The notes under the pieces were generated by a model. It saw nothing but the letters and a program-made list of their open reading frames with translations, had not been told where the DNA came from and did not search any database. 25,108 nucleotides of DNA, taken from the IMG/VR virus record IMGVR_UViG_3300017986_000126, positions 1 to 25,108 of that record. One strand, given 5' to 3'. Below are positions 6,608 through 14,900 of this stretch, piece after piece (position 1 is the stretch's first letter; every line of letters starts with the position of its first letter). This DNA is from a virus. The position numbers and the translations under genes are program-made.

Positions 6608-8530
6608 TTATAGTCCGAGTGACCATGTGCCGTTTTTATAATATCCGTCTACACTTAAATGCCAAATATAACCATTCCAATAGTACTGTTGTTTGGTATA
6701 CAAGTTGGTAACATATGTAAATGTTTTGGTTTCACTGGCATCGAGTACAATGTGCCAATTGCTGCCGTCCCATTCAACAATGTCATTAGCGTCTGCCATA
6801 AAGTCAGTACCATCTGCATTTTTCCAAGCATCAGGCCCGTCATCATTTAGGTTAAAGATATATGTTACAACATCACCTTCGTTGGCTTGTTGATTAAGTT
6901 GTACAACTACTTTGTTATCTATTTCTTTTAAAGAAGCACCAACTAGTGTGTTGTTTACGTATACAGCAAACTCGTTTACAGTATCAGCTAACCACCATGT
7001 TGCTTTAAACACATAAAGTTTTTCTAAATCTGTTCTATAGAACAAATCGCCTTCTGTTGGTGAACTAGGAAAACTTGTACCTTCTGCAACTCCTGCTGGT
7101 TTTACAATATCATCGATGTAATAATCTAAATCAGTTTCAAATCTTATAGTTGGTGTTGATACAGTTATTTTTCTTTCTACTTTATTACCAATAGGACGAA
7201 TCATCAACAAACGCAATCCTGGATCTTTAAATTGGGTAGGATTAAAACGTCTCGGATCGATAAAGTAATCAATGCCGCCACCAGTAGTAACAGGTCCTTC
7301 GATTATTGTATCGTCGGGTATTGTATCTTCGTCCCAAGTAATAAGTATTTCAAATTCGTTATCCGGGTTTACTGTTATTGTTCCTGTGATAGGAATAGTT
7401 CTATCAACTCTTCTTAGTCGAACTTCGCTAATACCTGGTTGATATTGTGCTGGTAATTCAGCCTTGAATATTTCTGCCCAAGAGATTTGTTTTTCTTCAA
7501 ATCCTGGATTCTTCATTAATATTGCAGTTTCGTTTTCTACGTATAAGCCATAATTGCGATAGCTGGTTACAACAGGGCCTGTAATTCTATTGCCGTCTTG
7601 GTTTACTGCTAATGTTTTAGTCATCCATATAGTATGTTCATCTACTATTGTACCGTCGGCTAATATAGTTTTACCGTCTGGTGTGGTAGATACATTATTA
7701 ATTGGAATGCCATTGTTATACACAACCCCTTCTAAGTCTGTGGTTATGTTATCACTATAATCGCTGCCTTCTCCAATATCGTTGATATCCAATATGCCGT
7801 CACTTGACGATGTATTGGTATCTGTATCAGGATTGAATCCGTCTAGACTAATAGTACCTTGATCTAAATTAATAACACTAGTAATGATGTCTGTAATAAC
7901 ACCAAGTTTTTTAACTTTAGTAGGAGGTGAAATATATATAGGAGCAGTAAATCCTAATGTAGCAACATCAATATCACTTTCTGTTCCTGTAGGAATACTT
8001 CTACTACTAAAGTCTACAGTGCCTAATTCTAACACACTTAAACTGGTCCAATCAATATAATTGTCAGTGGTTTGTATTTCTAAACTTGGATTGAACAGCA
8101 TCATAATCTGTTCTAGTATTTGTAGTTTTTGATCTGTGTTAGTACTCCATACATCTACATTAACACTTAATGTATAAGGTGTGGGCATTAAGCGTTCAAC
8201 TGTATAACTTTTACCTTGTGTGTTAAGATATTCTTGTCCGTTTTCGTCATACGCACGTTCACGTATGTTAATCTTATTGACATAGCTGCTATCACTTAAA
8301 CGTGTTCTGTCTAGTTCTAATCCAGTGATATACACACTCATTCGTGGAGCACTAGGTATTTTGTTTTCGGAGTTATCTCTAATAATATTTGCAACTTGAC
8401 GTGTTAAGTCACCATACATCACCGGAATACGTACTAGGTTTCCGTCACCGTCTTTGTAACTAAAATGACTAAATGCTCTGACTATCTGTGTTAGATATCT
8501 ACGTATCTGACCGTCGTAAAAATGTTGCAT
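6608..8530 (-). CDS. gp15: Tail terminator / proximal sheath stabiliser gp15, with a long C-terminal extension
   Basis: The first ~215 of 640 residues follow T4 gp15 as I remember it: FYDGQIRRYLTQIVRAF (T4 has FYNSSFRRYATLMGDLF), VRIPVMYGD, a PRMSVYITGLELD strand, then PTPYTLSVNVDVWS, QILEQIMMLFNPSLEI and a late GFTAPIYISPP. T4 gp15 forms a hexameric ring that ends the tail tube and sheath and joins the neck. T4 gp15 is 272 residues; here about 420 extra residues follow. They begin with an acidic Ser/Asp/Thr linker and include three short aromatic modules of the G-D-x-[FYW] and W-(N/D)-G-x-x-W kind, near residues 490-520, 581-597 and 611-628. The start shares one base with the gp14 stop (TAATG on the minus strand). 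The core assignment is fairly strong; the extension is unexplained. Confidence 0.8.
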   Translation of the reverse strand: MQHFYDGQIRRYLTQIVRAFSHFSYKDGDGNLVRIPVMYGDLTRQVANIIRDNSENKIPSAPRMSVYITGLELDRTRLSDSSYVNKINIRERAYDENGQEYLNTQGKSYTVERLMPTPYTLSVNVDVWSTNTDQKLQILEQIMMLFNPSLEIQTTDNYIDWTSLSVLELGTVDFSSRSIPTGTESDIDVATLGFTAPIYISPPTKVKKLGVITDIITSVINLDQGTISLDGFNPDTDTNTSSSDGILDINDIGEGSDYSDNITTDLEGVVYNNGIPINNVSTTPDGKTILADGTIVDEHTIWMTKTLAVNQDGNRITGPVVTSYRNYGLYVENETAILMKNPGFEEKQISWAEIFKAELPAQYQPGISEVRLRRVDRTIPITGTITVNPDNEFEILITWDEDTIPDDTIIEGPVTTGGGIDYFIDPRRFNPTQFKDPGLRLLMIRPIGNKVERKITVSTPTIRFETDLDYYIDDIVKPAGVAEGTSFPSSPTEGDLFYRTDLEKLYVFKATWWLADTVNEFAVYVNNTLVGASLKEIDNKVVVQLNQQANEGDVVTYIFNLNDDGPDAWKNADGTDFMADANDIVEWDGSNWHIVLDASETKTFTYVTNLYTKQQYYWNGYIWHLSVDGYYKNGTWSLGL

Positions 8531-9705
8531 TAATTATCCGCCTTTGGTTTTAGTGCTTTACTTAGAGACTGTCTTTCTGGTACAGTTTCGCCTGCAATTA
8601 CATCAGTGTTTGTATTATTAATAAATTCACCTTTTAGCGTATTTCTGTTGCTGTTAGGCGTCATGTTTGTTCTTACTTTATCTTCTACTTTCACCCAAGT
8701 GTTCCCATTAAATCTAAAAAGTCTGTTAGGTAAGAAATCAGTTCTCAAATAGTAATCGCCATCAAAACTTTCACTCGGAAAGCCCGCTCCTACTCCATAA
8801 GGTGCACCGTTTGGCGGCAACCCATCTCCTACCAAGTATCCTAAATATCCTGCACGTTCCGGAGGACGCATAACAATGTCAACTGGTGTTATGCCATCAA
8901 CAGTTAAACCAGTTGCATCAACTGTAACGATTTCAATTTCACCTGTGCTATCTACTTGTATAGTATAATAATGATTTATGTTATAACCACTTAACGGTGC
9001 GTCTGCTTCGGCTTGTGCTACCACAGCATCGCTGATCTGCATTTCTTTATCATATGTTGAAAGTAAATCTCGTAGTGTATCGCCGTTTGGATTTTCTTCA
9101 TCAGCAGGTAAATCAAGTATGTCTTTGTACTCTTGACTATCTACAATTTGTTTTAGTTTTAATCTATACAAATGCGGATACCATGTTTGACTAAAACCTT
9201 CACTTGCTCTGTTAACATCTTCAACCACATAAAAACGTTTTAATGCTATAGACAAATCATTTAATGCGTATTCGTCTATCAAATGAGGTAACTCAATAAC
9301 ATCACCGCTTATAATCTTTCTGCCAATGGTTTTAACACTACTGTTCATGTGTATTGTTAAAAATATAGTATCGTTACTTAAAAACAAACCAAACTGTCTT
9401 AAATCAAAGTCGTTGTCTTGCACATTATAATGACCACGCAGCCTATAAATGTTTTCATCATACTTGCGATCTCTGTTTTCTAAAAACAACAAATCTTGTA
9501 TGTTTGTTTCGCTTTGTGTTGTGTAAAGAGGTTGATCCGCAGTATTTTCTGTGTTTTCGTCTGTAGGTAAAGCATCAAGTTTTGGACCTAGATACTTGTG
9601 TACAAAAACATCAGTACCGCCAACAGTGAATTGTTCAAAGATAATTTTATCTAAGAAATCATAATCTTTACTTTTTTCTGGTCTGTATAAACTAAGTCTT
9701 GGCAT
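8530..9705 (-). CDS. gp14: Neck protein gp14
   Basis: I choose the ATG at 9705 (391 residues, starting MPRLSLYRPEKSKDYDFLDK). The frame is open further upstream, but that part would run into gp13, and other ATGs at 9711 and 9720 overlap the promoter motif. The order of landmarks matches T4 gp14: a GGTDVFVHKYLGP strand, LLFLENRDRKYD (T4 LIFGEDLKNKF), then DLRQFGLFLSNDTIFLTI (T4 FSNFGMQVQDEVTLSI), then GDVIELPHL and a RFYVV strand. gp14 helps join head to tail. Beyond residue ~210 there is an extension absent from T4 gp14, including SFDGDYYLRTDF with FRFNGNTWVKV (residues 313-344), a module also seen in gp15 and gp18. It lies immediately before gp15, as in T4, but this pair is inverted relative to gp13. 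The homology is remote but supported by gene order. Confidence 0.72.
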   Translation of the reverse strand: MPRLSLYRPEKSKDYDFLDKIIFEQFTVGGTDVFVHKYLGPKLDALPTDENTENTADQPLYTTQSETNIQDLLFLENRDRKYDENIYRLRGHYNVQDNDFDLRQFGLFLSNDTIFLTIHMNSSVKTIGRKIISGDVIELPHLIDEYALNDLSIALKRFYVVEDVNRASEGFSQTWYPHLYRLKLKQIVDSQEYKDILDLPADEENPNGDTLRDLLSTYDKEMQISDAVVAQAEADAPLSGYNINHYYTIQVDSTGEIEIVTVDATGLTVDGITPVDIVMRPPERAGYLGYLVGDGLPPNGAPYGVGAGFPSESFDGDYYLRTDFLPNRLFRFNGNTWVKVEDKVRTNMTPNSNRNTLKGEFINNTNTDVIAGETVPERQSLSKALKPKADN

Positions 9706-9710
9706 ATACA

Positions 9711-9718
9711 TATTTAGC
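9711..9718 (-). promoter_or_regulatory. Late promoter core GCTAAATA for gp14-gp15-Nudix
   Basis: Read on the minus strand, GCTAAATA ends 5 nt before the ATG at 9705. The identical octamer precedes gp18. A T4-type late start about six bases downstream of the motif would put the first mRNA base at or next to the ATG, so the gp14 message may be leaderless. It abuts an opposite-strand core. Confidence 0.55.
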
Positions 9719-9725
9719 ATAAATA
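9718..9725 (+). promoter_or_regulatory. Late promoter core CATAAATA for gp13
   Basis: CATAAATA lies 16 nt before the gp13 ATG, with GGAG at 9731-9734 as ribosome site. The following bases extend the match to ATAAATACTTGTG, identical to the sequence before gp19. Confidence 0.65.
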
Positions 9726-9741
9726 CTTGTGGAGACAAACT

Positions 9742-10503
9742 ATGGCTGATACAACTACTGAAAAACAAGAAATTTTTAACTACGTGGAAGCATTCCTTGG
9801 CGGAGGAATGGTAGACGTTGAGCTTGATCCTGTTCATTACGAAACAGCATTGAAAAAATCATTATCAAAATATAGACAGCGTAGTGAAAATGCTGTTGAA
9901 GAAAGTTATGTTACATTGCCAATAAATCAAGATGTTAATGAGTATACATTACCACAAGAAGTTATCGAAGTACGTAAAATTTACAGACGCAGTGTAGGTA
10001 GTAGATTAGGCGGCAGTGCAGATGGCGGTAGTTTGTTTGAACCTTTTAACCTAGCATACACAAACACATACTTGTTAGCAGGCAGCGGCATTGGTGGTTT
10101 AGCCACATATGATTTCTTTGCACAACAGCAAGAATTAGTTGGACGTATGTTTGGCTCGTTTATTGAATTCAAATGGAATACTTCAAACAAAAAATTAACA
10201 ATATTACAGCGTCCAAGAGCTGACGAAGAAATATTGTTATGGTGCTATAATTTTAGACCAGACTTTGAATTGTACAAAGATTACAAAGCATATCAATGGA
10301 TCAAAGATTATACACTAGCAAACTGCAAATATATGTTAGGCGAAGCACGTAGCAAGTTTAGCACTATTGCAGGTCCTGGGGGCGGTACAACATTAAACGG
10401 CGACACATTAAAAAATGAAGCACAACAAGAAATGGAAAAACTTGAAAAAGAATTAGACATGGCTTCAGCAGGTGGCGTTGGTTACGGCTTCTTAATAGGA
10501 TAA
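9742..10503 (+). CDS. gp13: Neck protein gp13
   Basis: A 253-residue protein starting MADTTTEKQEIFNYVEAFLG at the ATG at 9742; GGAG lies 7 nt before it, and the longer TTG frame would overlap that site. The N-terminal part (VEAFLGGGMVDVELDPVHYETALKKSLSKY) resembles the opening of gp13-type neck proteins, followed by a YTLPQEVIEVRKIYRR strand. The central FIEFKWNTSNKKLTIL strand and the late DYTLANCKYMLGEARSKFS helix also fit head-tail connector proteins. Gp13 binds the portal side of the neck with gp14. T4 gp13 is somewhat longer (309 residues). The C-terminal end is a Glu/Lys helix followed by a Gly-rich tail. The assignment rests on remembered family features and on divergent gp14-gp15 neighbours. 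Confidence 0.7.
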   Translation: MADTTTEKQEIFNYVEAFLGGGMVDVELDPVHYETALKKSLSKYRQRSENAVEESYVTLPINQDVNEYTLPQEVIEVRKIYRRSVGSRLGGSADGGSLFEPFNLAYTNTYLLAGSGIGGLATYDFFAQQQELVGRMFGSFIEFKWNTSNKKLTILQRPRADEEILLWCYNFRPDFELYKDYKAYQWIKDYTLANCKYMLGEARSKFSTIAGPGGGTTLNGDTLKNEAQQEMEKLEKELDMASAGGVGYGFLIG

Positions 10504-10504
10504 T

Positions 10505-11305
10505 ATGTCAAAATTTAAAAACAATAAAGTTATAATTTCTGGCGGATGTAGTTTTACAGCAGGACACGATCTTGCAGATTGGAATGGCAGTGTAGAGCCA
10601 GATGGTATTTGTCATACCTACAGTAATAGAACATGGGATAGCATAATACATCGAAAAATGTCTCCTCATTCTAATCTTAGAAAAACTGCTATGGGCGGAC
10701 ACGGATACGGTGCTATTACAAGAAGAATCATTTATGAATGTGAACAACAATTAAAAACACACAAGCCAGAAGAAATTATTGTTCTAGTAATGTGGACCAG
10801 TGCATTGCGTAGAGAATTTGTAAGCATACATGAAGAATATTTTTATGAGCCAGAACAATACTTTACTCACACTATGCCAGGAATGATAGAACCACGCAAC
10901 AATCCTCATTGGAAAGATGTAAAGAAAAGATTAGAAAAAGAAAAATTAGTAAAAACTGTAGAAGAATTTTATAACAAACGATTTACAAGAGACAATGTAT
11001 ATTATTACAGTTTACAACAATATGAATATCTAACAAATTATCTAAAAGCAAATAACATAATGTATTTTTATACAGGATCTTATAATGATCTTGCAAGTGA
11101 AGATACAATGCAAGAAAACAATATTTTTATACATGACATGTATAAAAGATTAGATATTAAAAATAATGTGTGTTTAGAAAACGGCCTAGGATTTAACGAA
11201 TGGGCAACAAAAGAAAAATTACCAAAAGGTGTCAGTGATCATCCACTAGAAGAAGCACAATTGCGTTGGGCTAAAAAATTTATAAAGTGGATTGAATCTT
11301 GTTGA
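10505..11305 (+). CDS. SGNH/GDSL-type hydrolase-like protein
   Basis: A 266-residue protein starting one base after the gp13 stop. The N-terminal VIISGGCSFTAG matches SGNH block I with Ser16 as candidate nucleophile. A GGHGYGAI segment near residue 65 could supply the oxyanion glycine, a buried strand ending LVMWTS follows, and SDHPLEEAQLRWA near residue 245 supplies candidate Asp and His. The usual spacing at that block is D-x-x-H, whereas here Asp and His are adjacent, so the active site may differ or be lost. SGNH enzymes often remove acetyl groups from sugars, so a role in trimming host or virion glycans is possible. Its tight link to gp13 suggests late expression. No signal peptide is seen. 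Fold-family call moderate, substrate unknown. Confidence 0.6.
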   Translation: MSKFKNNKVIISGGCSFTAGHDLADWNGSVEPDGICHTYSNRTWDSIIHRKMSPHSNLRKTAMGGHGYGAITRRIIYECEQQLKTHKPEEIIVLVMWTSALRREFVSIHEEYFYEPEQYFTHTMPGMIEPRNNPHWKDVKKRLEKEKLVKTVEEFYNKRFTRDNVYYYSLQQYEYLTNYLKANNIMYFYTGSYNDLASEDTMQENNIFIHDMYKRLDIKNNVCLENGLGFNEWATKEKLPKGVSDHPLEEAQLRWAKKFIKWIESC

Positions 11306-11330
11306 CAAAATATTGATTTTTTAGTATATT
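11302..11330 (+). promoter_or_regulatory. Sigma-70-type promoter TTGACA-17-TATATT
   Basis: TTGACA at 11302-11307 is a perfect -35 box and overlaps the stop codon of the upstream gene. After exactly 17 bp comes TATATT at 11325-11330 (5 of 6 against TATAAT). Only 5 nt separate the -10 box from the kinase ATG, so the expected start of transcription falls on or next to the start codon. Host-type promoters usually serve early phage genes, which fits a nucleotide kinase. Confidence 0.7.
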
Positions 11331-11335
11331 AAGTT

Positions 11336-11836
11336 ATGAAGAAAAAGTTATTGGTAATTGGTCACGGCAGGCACGGTAAGGATACTGTCTGTGAAATACT
11401 ACGTGACAAGTATAATTATAGTTTTGAGAGCAGCAGTCAATTTTGCTCTAAACTGTTTATCTATGATATGTTGAAGGACAAGTATGGATATAGTAATGAA
11501 GAACAGTGCTACGCTGACAGGCATAATCACCGAGCAGAATGGTATGATGCTATCTGCGATTATAATGTACCTGATGCGGCACGTTTAGGTAGAGAAATTT
11601 TTCAAGCACACGACATTTATTGCGGACTACGCAACAAGCGTGAATTCTTTGCTATGCAAAACACTGGCGTATTTGACTATGCCATCTGGGTTGATCGCAG
11701 CAATCACTTGCCTCCCGAAGATAAAAATTCAATGAGTCTTGAACAATGGATGGCAGATTTTACCATTGACAATAATGGTGACCTCAACGAACTTGCATTT
11801 AATGTAGATCAGTTAATGAGTTATCTTCATAGATAA
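11336..11836 (+). CDS. P-loop nucleotide kinase-like protein (probable dNMP kinase)
   Basis: A 166-residue protein with a Walker A motif at its very start, GHGRHGKDT (Gly9 to Thr17), in which GKD-T rather than GKS-T is typical of phage deoxynucleoside monophosphate kinases and related small kinases. No other N-terminus is possible because TAA at 11330-11332 stands two codons upstream in frame. Downstream, LGREIF and DYAIWVDRS fit the NMP-binding and lid regions (phosphate-binding Arg, and a buried strand ending in D-R). It should phosphorylate a (d)NMP for phage DNA synthesis; T4 gp1 is longer (241 residues), so a trimmed version or another P-loop kinase is possible. It has its own sigma-70-type promoter inside a block of late genes and no ribosome site. 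Confidence 0.65.
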   Translation: MKKKLLVIGHGRHGKDTVCEILRDKYNYSFESSSQFCSKLFIYDMLKDKYGYSNEEQCYADRHNHRAEWYDAICDYNVPDAARLGREIFQAHDIYCGLRNKREFFAMQNTGVFDYAIWVDRSNHLPPEDKNSMSLEQWMADFTIDNNGDLNELAFNVDQLMSYLHR

Positions 11837-11881
11837 ACACGCACTTTTTGGTGTCTAAACCCCCTTTTTCTCCGTGGATCA

Positions 11882-11889
11882 GCTAAATA
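11882..11889 (+). promoter_or_regulatory. Late promoter core GCTAAATA for gp18
   Basis: GCTAAATA lies 34 nt before the gp18 ATG, with AGGAG at 11911-11915 as ribosome site. The rest of the 11837-11923 gap holds a C5T5-rich stretch but no convincing terminator. Confidence 0.55.
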
Positions 11890-11923
11890 ATAGTAATAGA
11901 TGACCTAGATAGGAGAACAAACA

Positions 11924-14900
11924 ATGGCATTAGTATCACCAGGCGTTCAGGTTAGCGTAATTGACGAGAGTTTCTACACGCCAGCTGAACCAGGAACAAC
12001 ACCTATAATTTTCGTAGCAACAGCGGAGAATAAAACCAATGGTTCAGGTACAGGTATTGCAGCAGGTACTTTAGCAGCAAACGCTGGTAAAGTTTACTTA
12101 ATTAGCTCGCAGAGAGACTTGGTTGAAACATTTGGTGATCCAACATTCTACACTGATGTTAACAACAATCCAATAAACGGCGGCGAACAAAACGAATACG
12201 GTTTACAAGCTGCTTACTCATTCCTTGGAGTAAGTAATAGAGCGTATGTTGTTCGTGCAGACATTGATCTTGCAGCATTAAATGCAAGTGACACACCAAC
12301 AGCAGGAGAACCAACAGACGGTACGTATTGGCTAGATACCCAAACAACTGCTTGGGGCATTTTTGAATGGAACAGTGCAAGCATTACTACCAGTGGCGGT
12401 CAAACATTTACAAACAAAACTCCTATTGTAATTACTTCAACACAAGATTTAGTTGGCGGTTCAGCAACTGCTGATCCTAAATCATCTGTCGGAGCCATCG
12501 GTGATTATGCTGTAAGAACAACAACAAGAACTGTTAAAACATACTACAAAGGCAAAAATGGTTGGGCAGAAGTTGGCTCAGCTAACTGGAAAGCAGCATG
12601 GCCAAGTGTAACAGGCACAAATGCAAACGTTTCAGTTTCAGTTAGCGATGGCTTTACAATTCAAGATGATGGTGCATCAACAATTGCAACTATTACATCA
12701 ACTGGTACTACACTAACACAACTAGCAGCAGACATTACATCAACTGCATCAGGTGTTGGTATTACTGCTGACGTTGTAGACGGATATCTAAATATTTACA
12801 ACAATGGTTCAACTACACCATCAATTAGTTTTACTGATGGTACAGGTACACCTCTTGCAGCAGCAGGTATTGCTACAGCTACAGATTTTGCTGCACCAGC
12901 ATTACAAATCAGTGCTCACACAAGTGTACCAGAATTTAAGACAGGCGACACAACACCACGTCCAACAGGTAGTATATGGTTAAAAACCACAGAACCAAAC
13001 CTAGGTGCTCGTTGGAGAGTAAGTCAGTACAATGGCGATACACAGCTATGGGATTCAGTAGCTGCACCAATTTATGCAACTAATCATGCAGCACTTTATG
13101 CATTAGACCGCAGCGGCGGCGGTGCAAACCTATTAGAAGGTGATGTATACGTTCAATATAATGTAGCAGAAGATGCAGACACATTTGGTACATTTAAACT
13201 GTTTGTAAGAAATGCAAGCGGTCCAACAGTTATTCGCAGCAGCAAAGTTACAGCAACTACATTTGCATCAATTGCAGGTTCGGTAACATTTGGTGTTAGC
13301 GAAAGTGTAAAAGGTCAAATGGCAATGAGCGGTTTCTCAACTGCAACTGCAACCGTTGCAGGTTCTAGTGCAGATGCTGATGCTATTGCAGGTGCAATCA
13401 ACGACCTAGGACTTAATCATGTTGTAGCAAGTGTTGACAGTCAGAATAGAATTGTTATTACACATACAGCAGGTGGCGACATTAGATTTAGTGACACAGA
13501 CGGTGCATTATCAGCAGCAGGTTTTGTTGCATTTGATGTTGACGATCTAACAGGTACAGAAAACCTATACTATACACCAGGTTCAGATGCACTAGACGAT
13601 CCACTTCAATTAATTGCCACACTATGGAAACCAATGACATATACTGCAAGCGACGATGCTCCAAGCACATTAGCAGCAGACGGTGCTCTATGGTACAGCA
13701 GTGTAGTTGACGAAGTTGATATTATGGTACACGATGGTCAGAATTGGGTAGGTTACCTATCTGCAACATCACCATACTACAATGCTTCAGAAGCTGAACA
13801 AACAGACCCAGCAGGTCCTATTGTAAGTGCAAGTGAACCAACTGCACAGTCAGATGGTACTGCTCTTAAAAATGGCGACATTTGGGTAAGCACAGCAGAC
13901 ATTGATAATTATCCAGCAATTTACAAGTACAACAGTACATTAGGTAATTGGATTGAACTAGACAAAACAGACCAAACTACCGAAAATGGTGTACTATTTG
14001 CAGATGCACGTTGGACAGATGCAGGTACAAACGCAGGTGCAGATGCATCAACAATCGAAGAATTGCTAGTAAGCGATCACCTAGATCCAGATGCTCCAGA
14101 TCCAGCACTATATCCAAAAGGTATGTTACTATGGAACCTACGTAGAAGCGGCTTTAACGTGAAGCGTTTTGAGCGTAACTACATTGATACATCAGGCGAC
14201 AATCCTCGTGCAGGAGACGAAGCAATGGCTGATTACTATCCACACCGTTGGGTAACTGAGTCAGCAAACAATGTTGATGGTTCAGGTAGCTTTGGACGCA
14301 ATGCACAACGTAAAGTAGTTGTACAAGCACTACAAGCACTGGTTAACAGCAACGAAGACATTCGTGACAACGAAACACGTTTGTTTAACTTGATGGCAAC
14401 ACCAGGTTACCCAGAACTAATTGGTGAAATGATTAGCTTAAACTACGATAGAGGACTAACAGCATTTGTTGTAGGTGACTCACCTGCAAGACTAACACCA
14501 GATGCAACTTCACTAAATGAATGGGCAACCAACGTTAACACTGTTGTAGAAGATAACGACAACGGTCTAGTAAGCCGCGACGAGTACATGGGTGTTTACT
14601 ATCCATGGGGTTACTCAAGTGATAACATTGGTAACAACATTGTTGTTCCTCCGAGTCACATGGTACTACGCACTATTGCACTTAACGACCAAGTTGCTTA
14701 TCCATGGTTTGCACCAGCAGGTACAAGACGTGGCGGTGTTACTAACGCTACAGCAACAGGTTACATTAATGCAGAAGGCGAATTTGTAAGTGTTGCTCTT
14801 AACGAAGGTCAAAGAGATACACTATATCAAAACAACGTTAACCCAATTACATTCCTAACAGGTGCAGGACTTGTTGTATTTGGTCAAAAGACTAGAGCAA

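Noticed and set aside
9706-9837. Extended N-terminus of gp14 (up to 44 more residues)
   Set aside because: It would overlap gp13 codons and the divergent promoters, has no ribosome site, and the family-like start is MPRLSLYRPEK at 9705.
11837-11881. Possible terminator after the kinase gene (C and T runs)
   Set aside because: No stem of more than a few pairs can be drawn before the T run.
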